Below, piece by piece: positions 12,101 through 24,100 of a DNA stretch of 64,000 nucleotides. Made by a program: the position numbers and the translations under genes. Position 1 is the stretch's first letter. Each line of letters starts with the position of its first letter. Where the stretch lies: NCBI RefSeq assembly GCF_003254395.2, contig NC_037651.1, forward strand, positions 4,092,001 through 4,156,000, read 5' to 3'. Below the pieces are notes generated by a model, which worked only from the letters and a program-made list of their open reading frames with translations, made no database searches and was not told the DNA's origin. The DNA comes from Apis mellifera. Lineage: Eukaryota; Arthropoda; Insecta; Hymenoptera; Apidae.

Positions 12101-15100
12101 AACTCGTCCGCTTATACATTGGAAGGAAATAATTCTTTCAGTTCCACATGACGTGATACCATTTATTATAAAAATCTTTTATAAAGGAAAGAAAATTGCG
12201 TGGAGAATATTTAATATTCGTCCTGGTATCTGCGTCGCGAGTGAATTAATTTTCGACGTAATTAAGCCAACCCGGCTATACCGATATAAGGTTTTAATGA
12301 AATCCACGATAAAAATTTTTCCATAGATAACATATATCACCGTCTACGTACCGGACGGTGGAAATGCGTAAAAGCGACAAAGAAATGAGGAAGAACAAAT
12401 GGAGTTTCAGCTTTTAGAAAGCTTCATTTGCATTTTTATTGTTTTCATCGATTAATACGTGGTACCGTTCCACGCTTAAAAAAAAGAAGAAAAAAAAATA
12501 ATAATTCTCGGGAAATGTTATATCGCCGATAAGATAGAATTAATAAGACAAGATAAGAGGAGAACTCGTTATTTTAATAAACTCGGTTAATTCGCAGCAT
12601 AAGAAATAAATATCTTTTCTCTTTTTTCTTTTCTTTTTTTGTTTCCAGATCTACTTTAAAGATATTCTTGAGATCTATAAAGACTTGGATCTATAAAGAG
12701 ATTAGAATAGATACGTCGTTTCTATAACATCATAAACGTTTCTGTTCATTTAACATAAGAGAGAAAAAATAAATCGTGACAAAAAGATAGTGAAGCTTAT
12801 CAGAACCTCGCTTAAACATCGAAAACACAAAAACCATGAAAAACTATCGATTGAAAAGAAGAATGAAAAAAAAAAAAAAGAGATTCGAGAAGCATATTCA
12901 AAATTTACATAAATGTAATTCCAACTCGCGTTACGACCCATCCACATCCGTTCCTCTAATTCGAAACGAAAGGCAATCAACGAGAAACAAGTGACTGTTC
13001 GATCCCACACATCGAATTTCCATTAGAATTCCCTCCTCCCCAATAGTTCCATTCACGGTTGATTCCATCGGTTGTCTCGCGGAATTTCCCCGCGACTAAG
13101 AAGAAACGGAGTGGGTATGGGGGGGAAGAGGAGGAAAGGGAGGCGGAGGGGGCGAAAAACATTCGCCGGATGAAAATTCACTGTCTCCTCTCCTTCGTGG
13201 CGGCTTCATTGTTACAAAAGAGTGCGCCTCGTCGATTGATCGCCGCGTTTGCCTCGGTTTGTTTCTCCGGGGAGCGAAAGAGAAACTTTTGAGATATGGT
13301 TCTCGTGACGTGTAATTCGTAGCCCCGATCCGTTGCGTGGGGGGGAGGGGGAGGAGGAGGGACGGAAAGGGAGAAAGGGAGGGGGAGGGAAAAGGGAGAA
13401 AAAGCGCGGAAAAAACTCGAGCTCGATATGTAGTTACTGTCAGGGCGGACAAGCGGCTTCCCCGGGGAAAAGTCGCCTCTCTCGATGAAAACTACTCTCA
13501 CCCCCTCGCCCCTCCCCCCTCCCTACGTTGTGCCAAAGCTTTTCCAGCTACACTTGTCGATATAGTTTCCCTCCCCCTCCGAAGTGACGAGCAGGGTTAG
13601 TGGATTATTCGAGGGGTTAATGGGATGTGAATGGCGTGGAATAAGCAGGATAGAATAGCTCGGTTGGTCGGATGAAATTTTGGGCCTTCAACATTCAGAT
13701 GGCTTTATGATTGCGTCCCAATTTTTCGTATCTTTTTTAATTCAGGGTTACAAGTTGTTTTTTTGCGAGATATAGATTTGTAGATAGATGTTAATGTGAT
13801 TCAATTTTGTATGTTGACAAGTGATCCCATCATATCGTGTCTTTTTTATTTATCGAGTTTTAACGATCAGAAGTAGAGGTTTATTTATTTATTAGATTGC
13901 ATTAGATACTTCTCCATTCAGATACTTTATGATTGTGTCCCAATTTTTCGTATTTTTTTTAATTCAGGGTTACGAGTTGTTTTTTTTTTTTGCGAGTGTA
14001 GATAGATTCTGTATATTGGCAAGTATATTGACAAGTGATCCCATCGTGTCTTTTTTATTTATCGAGTTTTAATGATCAGAAACAGAGGTTTATTCATTTA
14101 TTAGATTGCATTAGATACTTCTCCATTCAGATACTTTATGATTGTGTCCCAATTTTTCGTATCTTTTTTAATTCAGGGTTACGAGTTATTTTTCTTTTGC
14201 GAGTGTAGATAGATTCTGTATCTTGACAAGTATATTGACAAGTGATCCCATTATATCGTGTCTTTTTTATTTATCGAGTTTTAACGATCAGAAGCAGAGG
14301 TTTATTTATTTATTAGATTGCATTAGATACTTCTCCATTCAGATACTTTATGATTGTGTCCAATTTTTCGTATCTTTTTTAATTCAGGGTTACGAGTTGT
14401 TTTTTTTTTGCAAGTATAGATAGATTCTGTATCTCGACAAGTATATTGACAAGTGATCCCATCATATCGTGTCTTTTTTATTTATCGAGTTTTAATGATC
14501 AGAAGCAGAGGTTTATTTATTTATTAGATTGCATTAGATACTTCTTCATTCAGATACTTTATGATTGTGTCCCAATTTTTCGTATCTTTTTTAATTCAGG
14601 GTTACGAGTTTTTTTTTGCGAGTGTAGATAGATTCTGTATCTTGACAAGTATATTGACAAGTGATCCCATCATATCGTGTCTTTTTTATTTATCGAGTTT
14701 TAACGATCAGAAATAGAGGTTTATTTATTTATTAGATTGCATTAGATTAAAGAGAGAGAGAGAGGATAGAATCGAATAACAAACATTCGTCTCTCTTTCC
14801 TCCAATTCTTTCATCTATTTATCATGAAAAACTTGGAAAACTTGTACTACTCTCCGAGCGAAATTTAACAAGGAGTCAACGAGCAAATAGTTGCCTGCAA
14901 AAACTGGGCCAGTAACGAGATAACAACCGAATAAAATCCTCCTCTACCTTCCTCCTTCATACCCTACCTTCAACTCATTATGAATTCTCTTCGAAACAAA
15001 CCTCACCCCCTACCAAGCTACCAGACGCCATGATATAACAAATCCAATACCAATATCGAAATTTCCGAAAGAAGAAGAAGAAGAAAAAACCCAAAAAGAG

Positions 15101-18100
15101 AAGGCACAATTTCGACAAACAAAAAAATCTTGCACTGTCTCGCGCTAAGATTTGCTCCAAAGCGAGGTGAAAAAAGAAAGATCCTCTCTATCCATCCTTC
15201 CTTCATCCCTCTTTCTCCCTCACCCTTCTTTCCCCCACCCTCTCTTTCCCGCGTAGGCAGGGAGAAGCAAGGGCTTTTCAAGACGTGGGGATGTGGGTAT
15301 AAAAAGCCGGGCAAAGTCACGGACCTTTCCCCGAAGCGCCGTGGCAAACATCTCTGTCTCTTTCCCACCCCCTCTCCCCTCCCTCCTCGTGTGCAAATTT
15401 GAACGGGTGGGAACTCAGCGCGTCAGCGCCCTCTGCTCCTCTCCCTGCACCCCATCCCCCTTTCCCAAACTCGACGTCTAGCCGGTTGGTACCGGATGGT
15501 GTTCGCTTTCATCGGGGGCCGAATCCTGGCCACTTCCGGGTGCCGTGCGTCAATGGGAACGTCTAACGTTGGCGGGTGAGTGCGAGTTTTACGTCCGCGT
15601 TTCAATATTCATTAGGAAGGGCGTACGGACGGGAATTCCAACGTTCCCTCCCTCCAACGTTAGGTTCTTTTTCGTTCCAGGCCAGACATAATGATACGTT
15701 GCAGGGGCTGGGTATTTTTGGTCGCGATTCGCCAAAGGGCGAGAGGCGAAGTGGAGGGTGTACCACCCGTTTTTCAAAAGGGTCTTTTTTATTTTTAAAT
15801 TTAAAGGATTAAGGGATTTGTTGTAAGGGATTGCGAGGAAATTAAAATTCGAAATTTTTGGGGGGATCGGGAATTGCGATGGAAGAATTGGGTTGAAAAT
15901 TGGAATTAGCTTGTACGATAAATTTTCCATTCAAATTTTCTCCGGTAAATCTGATTAAATAATGTATTGTATAAGTGGCTAACCCGGGATTTAATGAGAT
16001 ATTTCCTGTATATCCCCTGTATATTCAGAAACGTGTACGCTATTCAACGTGATATTCAATAGGAAGGCTTCATTTGTGCTTTATCATTTTCATAAAACGT
16101 TTATTAAAATTGAAATTAAACATTCCAACTTTGTGAAAGATTATATTAGGTATCTATAGTTGTTGATATTTTCTTAATCCGTTTTTAAACTTTCAAACTT
16201 TTGGACAGATGATGTAATTCCGGTTCAAAGAATTCACAGAAAACTGTACACGTATCTATTTAAACTTATCAAAAACTCGTACGTATATATATATATATAT
16301 ATATATATATCCAATAAGAATTCTCGATTTCTATTCAATTTATTTTATGCCGTTTCCGTGTATGGGGAGGAAAGTTTTTCCCGAAGAAGTTTGAGTTTTT
16401 CAAGAGTCTCCGTCAACACTTTCGACTCGATTGCCATATCTCAGAGGCGCTCCCACCATCCTCGATAAAAAGGGAAAACAAGGCTCGTCGATTGGCTTCA
16501 TTCCAGCCAGGGACATTCTCTAGTCACAACAAGAGGAGGGGAGAGGGGAAGAAAAACTTGGTCGTATCGTACCTTTTCACTTGGCAAAAACTCGAGGCCC
16601 GTTAATATATCGGTCTTTATTATTGCCGATTCACCGTGCTACTCTGCCATCTTTTTCTCCGTCGAGGAAAAAAAAAAGACGATTAATAACGAGGAAAGGG
16701 GAAAGTTCGAAGAAGATTCCACCCAAAAGTTACTTTAACCACTTCGTTCGAGGGGGGAGTGGGGGAGAAATCCTGTAACAACAATCGTAGAAGCAGCCTT
16801 CTTCGGCACAAAGGTGCGATGTTTATAATGAAGCCCCCTCCCCCTCCCTCCTTTGAGAACTTTTACTTTTCCACCGGTGTAAAGTTGCCGGCGGAAACAG
16901 CTTTGGGAAGTCTTTGAGAAACCTTTCAGAAACCGTGATCATTAAATTCGTAACTTGTTGCTGAAAGGAACACGGTGGCCCCTTTCGTTTCGTGTTTCAA
17001 TTACTCCATCCTATCTATGAATTTACTACCCTATATATCGTATAGCGACCAGATTGTTACGAAGATCGTTGTAAATTGTCGTCCCTTTAAAGTTTTGATC
17101 GAGGAACGGAATTGATGATTCAAAAAGGTACTCGTTGGTAATTAAAAGTCAACTGTATTTTTTGTTAAAATGCCTTTTTTACAATAAATTTTAATATTAT
17201 AAGATATTGCTTGACAATAATAATTAATGATTCGCAATGTCAAAGTATAAAAATATAAAAGACATTCTATCTTTATATGGATAACGATTCTAATATCGTA
17301 TTAATTCAATTCCATCCTTGATCAAATTTTGATAGAACGACAATGATTTCAAAGGTATTCGTAATAATTTGATCATCCACTCTAATACTCTATTGAAAAG
17401 AAAAAAAATATCATACGATTTCCACGTGCAAAAGTTCCTTTCTCCCCAAGTTCGTATATCAAACGTTTCATCGTATTCAATATCTGACAGAAAATCCTGC
17501 AAACGTTTCGTGGAACTTGGTTCTCTCGCTCAGATACGAGCTTTCAGAAACTTTTCTCCCTTGACACTATCACATAGTCGAGAAGATATATATATTTTTA
17601 AAAATATCCGACAAACAAGCGTTGAATGTTGGTTCCAGCTTTAAGAATGGTTCTTCTTGAAAAATTTACAAAAACATAAAAAAGGGGAGGAGGAGGAGGA
17701 GGAGGAGGGGTTTGTATTGAATAACCATTGATTGAACATGATAGAAGACCCCTCCGAGTCACGACCTTTCACCACGGCCCATTGGATTCCCCGCTAATCT
17801 GCGCGAAAGGGTCCATCGGCCCCCCTCCCTCTCCCTTTTTGCAGACGATCGTTTCACCGCCAATAGCTTCAAAAGGTTCGAAAGGTAATGCAAGCTGCTC
17901 GAATTTGAGCCAGACCACTCGAAGGATTCATCCTCGCTCCCTTCCAAACCCTTTCTCTCTCACCCCCTTTTGGCAATCCACTTAAGAACATAAAGCTGTC
18001 CGCCTTCTTTCCCCCGAAACTTGGAAATTACTGAATAGATTTCAGTAGTTTAGATGGATGCTTGCCGGGGCCAAGTCGTCATCAAGTCCTGATGCATTCT

Positions 18101-21100
18101 TGGATTTGAGAAGGAGGGGGAATTTCGAAGGAATAGGAGACATTTAGGGGATGTAGATTCAAAATTAACCCAAGTATCGTGTATATAAAATATAATAAAG
18201 ATAATCTATCTTTATATTTATTATGGTAAGAAGTCTGTTTTATTCGTGTCTTATTCATTGATTTAAGGGATGATAGGATAATAATTTCTCCATCGATCTA
18301 TTAAGTGGAAAAAAATCTAAATACTATAAGTTATATAATTATGTTTTAAAAATGTGAAGAGAAAGATGTGTGAATTCTTTTCACTAATGCATTCAATCGA
18401 AAGTGATTAAAAATACAGGCAAAAGTTGATTGCGTTTCCGTTTATATTTCGAATATTGGTATTGGCCGATCGCGAGGAACAAAGGGGTTAACGGTGGTGG
18501 ATTCCTTCTCCGCAATGGAGAGTAAAAAAGGGAGGGGATAGGGGTGAAAACAATGAAATAAGCAAGTAAAGCCGCAAGCCTGGAAATGGATCGTAAAGTC
18601 CGAACTGTAAAAGTTTCGAACTCGGCATTAAAATTGCACCGTGTTGTTTCACGGTTATCCTCCCGAATTGCTTAATTAAATTCGAGACTTTGTAAATCAA
18701 AACACGTTGAACGAAATTTCGAGCATTTTGCTCTACGGTTTGCCAGCGTGAAAAGTTTCCTGGCAAAATTTACTTTTTGATCGGCTTGTCAGGGAACAAG
18801 GAAGGAAGGAAAAATCGTGGGAAAGGGAGGAGAGAGAGAGAAGGGAAAGATCCGACGAATAAATAACTCCATGTGCTTCTATGAGGCGACGAGAGGGCCG
18901 AACGTAAAACTGTCAAAACGCTTAAATAAAATCGACCGTGCGTGCATTGCATCGCTTCAAGAAGGGTTGCAACGAGAGTCACGTGGAAAAAAATTCATGA
19001 TTTGTTCGCCGCACGATGCGAAAACTAACAATCGCCTCACGATATTTTATATACACTCGTATGGATAACTTTTGTCTATGAAACTTCTCCTTTGAATCCT
19101 CCTCTTTTCGCGAATATTGCGAATATTCTGGAATCGAAGAAATAAAGTAACATATTCGTACGCGTTCGCGTGCATCGTGAAAATAAATTTAATGTCTAAA
19201 AAGAGATTGAAAAAATATTCTTATCGTCTTGTAAAATTCCATTATTGTCTTATCGATATTAGAATAAAGACAAGACAATAAGATGAGAAGAAACAGCTTC
19301 GAAAAACTATAATTATTGATTGGATTCTAAATTAATATTAAAGAAGTATCAATATCTCTTTTTTCTCATTTATGAATGAAAATGATCAAACCACGAAATC
19401 CACGAAATACTTATTGATAAGTTAATACGTTCATCTCTGTGTTTCTCATTCACGAAGCACGCAAGTTCTTTTTTTAAGAAATATTTCGACTTATTCGAAA
19501 GCTGATTCTTGGCAAGAGATCGGCGCAAAACGAATCGTGAAGATCTTTTCAACGGATCAACAACTCCATTTCAACTCCCCGTATTTCTGTTCCCTTTTCA
19601 TGGACACCATCGGGGGATAGAAGGCTATCCACTCGTGAAAACGTATTTCTGATCGAAACGCTGTCTCTAATCAATATCCATTAAGTCGTGGATGGGATGA
19701 AAAAAAAAAAAAAAATTCCGATCAACCCCCAGTTATCCAGTTGTCCACAACCAACGTCAACTCCGTGGGTCTCGACGAATAGACTCTCTGATTTCTATTT
19801 CGTCGTGCCCGATAGATTGTTCACTTGGAAAACGTACGATTTTGATTGTTGCTCAAGGCAACAAATTGTTTTTGTTTTAGAAGTTAGAAAAATAAAAATC
19901 TTAAGCATTAAATAACAAATTACGGTTGTATTAAAATATTTATTACTCCATTTTTTATACACGTATAATATTTAGATACTGATTGATTGGATCAAAAGAA
20001 TTTTAAATTATAGATAAATTATAATTAGTTATATCAAGATGAAATTATGAAAGTTAGTTAAATATTTCACAAAATTAATTAAAAGATCCTACAAATATAG
20101 TATCGTTCTTTTTATATAGAAGATCTTATTAATATTCAAATTTTTTTTTTTAGCAAAGAGGGGGATGAACATCTTAGAAAAGAATCTTAAAAATTATTTT
20201 ACTGCACGCTCAAAATATACTTCTAGAAGTTATTAAATCGCATCTATTCGTATCTCTGGAAACTGTATTCTTGAGTTTCATAGAAAATGAATGAAACTCG
20301 GAAGAAATTGAATTTCGAACAGAAAAATACTTTTATATAACACTTCTCGCTCCTTTTGAACGTTCGCATAAAACTTTACTTAACAACCACGATAATAAGT
20401 CACCGTCCAACCGTCTCTAAAACTACTGTCTCTAAGATAATAATGTGTCTCTGGAATAATCGCAAAGGTAACAATAAACGGTGGTTAAAAAATTTCACGA
20501 GTTCAACCGGTCATACCATTCCTCCCTAAACAAGCTTGAAAACAGGGTCGGACAGGCGGGTTGTAAAAACCAGCAGCAGCCAGCAACATCGAGAAACGGG
20601 AGAAGAAACGGTTGCCTCTTTCACATAGGAAACGTTAAAAGTCCCTCATTACCTAAGCTCGTTTCGAATTCACCTCTTCCACGCTTTAAAATTTTCCACC
20701 GTCTTGAACTCTGTCTAACTAGCGTTTCACTTTGCTTTCAGCTGAAAGCGTTCTACGTCGACCTACTGGTCCCCCTCGAGACGAATCTGGAGAAAGACAC
20801 CAAGGTCGTGCAGGTGAGTGCAGTAATCGCCTCGACCAGTATCCTGATGGGATGACACCAGCGATTTTCTTTCTTTCTTTCTTTCTTTTTTTTTCTGAAT
20901 AATTCAATATAATATTCGCCGTTTAGAGCGAGCAGAAGAAGTTTCTGCAGCAGCACAAGACCAGGTCCGAAACTTATAGCAAAGCGGCGGCCACGATGAA
21001 GAAGCAGAGGAAAAAGTCGAGGGGCGCGAGCAAGAGTGGACTGGCCATGGACAAAGAGCTGAAGAATATGCAGATCCTCGAGGAGGAGAAGTCTAAGCTA

Positions 21101-24100
21101 GACGCCTTTTGTGAACAGAGTTTGAAGAATGTAAGTATGTAATGGACAAGCTCTTATAAAGCGGCCAGATACGTTCTCGTTTGAAATCTTTTTCTTTTAT
21201 TTTTCTTTTTCTTTTTTTTTTTGTGCCAACTGTTCACGATAGGTGACAGGGGAGATGATAATTAACCCTGGATCGAGGAATGTCCATTGAGGAATTGAAG
21301 ATCCAAGGAAGAATGTAGATTTTTTCAAGAGAAAAAATTTGTCTGATTCAATTGATATTGATGTTTAAATTAATGAATTGATTCATTAGAGATATTCATA
21401 GATATATTCTTTCCTATAATTTTTGTTGTTTGATATGAGATATAAGCATTCTTAGAAAATAGATGTTTTGATCAGTATTATCTTTTATATCAATTTTATT
21501 CAATTATATTTAAATGTTTTAAATACTTTTAAACAAAAGAAAATTTAAGTTTTTACACTTTTTCATACATGGACATCTCTTACTTAATTTTTCAAAATTT
21601 TAAGTAGTCTTAAAAAATTAAATTGTATTTCAATCCAAAGTTTTTTCCTGTATTAACAATATTAACTGGCTAATTATCAAGAGATGATTGAACGAAATTT
21701 GTGTTGGCTCCGCAACGTCGGGGGAAATAGATCAATTAGATCAAGGTACAAAAGAAAGAGGGATTTTGACGAACCTTTTCTACTCTGTTTTTTCAGGCCA
21801 TGACTCAGGAACGAAGAAGGTACGGCTTTGTTCTCGAACGACAATGCTCGTTGGCGAAACATTATGCGAGTTTTCACGAGGTCGCGTTAGCTGCTCTTCA
21901 TCCCTCGGTTGATAAGTGGCGCGAGGTAGCTGCTACCAGGGAATATTTACCCCAATCCGTGGAAGATATGTTCGCTTCCAGGCTTAGAGTGAGTGATACT
22001 TCGAATATTTCTCCTCTACAATCTCTTTATTAGACAGAATGTATTTTTCTTACCTAAACATCAATTCTATGAATTTACAACGTATATACTTTAACGTGTT
22101 AACCATCAGACTCTAAATTTTCCTATTTTTTCTTCGTTAAAAAGTGTTAACGAAAAATAAATTTTTTAACCGTCTTTGAAGTTAAATAATCATTCTTCAG
22201 AAGAAACACATCGATATTTAATTTCTTTTTTTTTTAACTTCGTGTTTTAGCAAGTATCATTCTGGCCGGAGGACGAAGAGAACGGTGGATCCGAATTAAC
22301 GATGAGCTCACAATTGAGAAAGACCAGAAGCATGGATAGTTCTTGCTTGGAACTTCGACCTGGGCCGCCATCCGGAAATGTGCCAAGTACCACTTATCAA
22401 GGTCCGACCTCGCATCTTTCATCCGCCCTCTCGAGAGCAAGATCGGAGGCCAATCTCCACGCTTCGACATTGTCCCTCGATCCAGGTAAATTCCCCCCTC
22501 ATTTTTACATTACAAAATCTCGCACAGGGTTAGCAGAAAGGAAAAACAATCTGATAAAAATTTTGAAACGGTGAAATTGGAAAGGTATATATATATATAT
22601 ATATATTTTCTGAATACTCGACATGGGGTATAAATCCGAAAGGATTGAAATTTTAATTCGATCTTGTGTATATATATATATACGGAATCACGATAGGCTA
22701 TGCAACGAATGGAGAATGCGAAAACGCGACACCGCACGATCCTTTTTATTTTAACGAATACCAATGGTCGTATCGAGTGGGGGTTGAACACGTAACAAAC
22801 GAGTGCAACACGATCGGGTGGAGAAGTGCTCGTGAAGCAGTTGGAAAGCCGAGAGAGTCCGCTGTATCGAATATCGAATTCCATTTGTCGATCGTTTCAC
22901 ACGGTCGGGAATTTTGCGACTTCGTGGAGCAAAAAAAAAAAAAGGAGAGAGAGAGAGAGAAAGAAAGGAAAAGGAAAAAAAAATTATATTAATCGATATC
23001 TGTATAATAACGAACTGACGAGAACTGACGATCCCTTTCCATTGAAATTCGGGAACTAAAATATCTATGATTGATTGAATTGATTTGATCGAAAGTGAAG
23101 TTATCGATTATTTCTCTCTTTTTTTTTTTTTTCTTTTTCTTTGCGGTAAACAGATTGTCGAAATTTTTCGTGTTTCAAGATTTCAGTATTTTCAAACTCA
23201 AGCCAAACGCATTATGAATTAGCCGCATAATGAGGAAAAAAGGGATAGAAATATTCCGGATAGAAATATTCGAATAAGCATTTTGTTTCGATCGTGATGG
23301 TTTTTGGCCAACGGCCATTCTTTCGGGGCCAGGAGAATGAAACGTTGTAAAATAACGTGGAACACAACTTATAACCATAGTTTTTTTATCGATTTTATAT
23401 ATTTTACCTTTCCAAAAACCGTAACCGTAACCGTAAATTTATCACCAAATTCGCAAATTTACATCCCGTGCGAGAAAAAAAGAAAAATTTATTAGCTTCT
23501 ACAAGAAACGAAAAGATACACTCTCGTGAACGATATTAGTAGACAATAGACAAAACATCTTTCTCCTACACCAACCAATAAATACCTAATTTTCTTTACT
23601 TCTACTATTCTTTATTCACAAACGCTCGATTCCTCAAGAAGATCCAGTAATATGTGGAACGCAAGAGCGAGGGAGAGTTTCGAAAACTCCCATCCCATCC
23701 CAAATTCTGACTGAAATCCTTTTCCACTCGAGCATCCCAAACACACCCCTCATCACGCCACGCGCAAATTACGAAATGAGCCGGGTTAATCGTCCCCCCT
23801 CCCCTTTCTCCCCTTTCCTTCCCCCCCTTCTTATTATTTTCGCAGAGGTACCGGAAACCCCGCCAAGGCCGAGGTCCATGGCGCCCCCGGCATCACGCAA
23901 CAGCGGAAGCGGAGGCGGTGGGGGCAGCGGGACAGGGGTGAGCTCCGGCGGATGGGGTGACGCACCCCTCGCGAGGGCCCTCTTCGCCTATTTGAGCTCG
24001 GGGGAGAATCAGCTGAGTTTCCTCGAGGGCGATCTCATCGCGTTGATGGGTGAGTGGATGATGTCTGGACCCAGGATTTCTCAGAGACGCAGGATTATTA

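Larger units (their letters stand above)
6122..20741 (+). other. 14.6-kb intron splitting the IMD
   Basis: The intron is bounded by GTGAGT and tttgctttcag. It contains two tandem arrays (9041-10002 and 13692-14747), GC-rich CpG-containing patches near 7110-7650, 8040-8600, 10090-10450, 13020-13600, 15180-15720, 16370-16950 and 17720-18130, and AT- or purine-repeat tracts. Open frames up to 188 codons occur in the GC-rich patches but resemble nothing known. Confidence 0.8.

Noticed and set aside
15426..15439. CTCF-like AGAGGGCGC on the minus strand
   Set aside because: It is an isolated single match in a GC-rich patch, expected by chance at this window size, so not listed as a site.
19840..19855. 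16 bases identical, as I remember it, to the 5' part of insect miR-315
   Set aside because: The match ends after 16 bases, and the flanks form only a 7-pair stem around a 5-base loop (TTGTTGC/GCAACAA). A miRNA precursor would need a longer fold-back.
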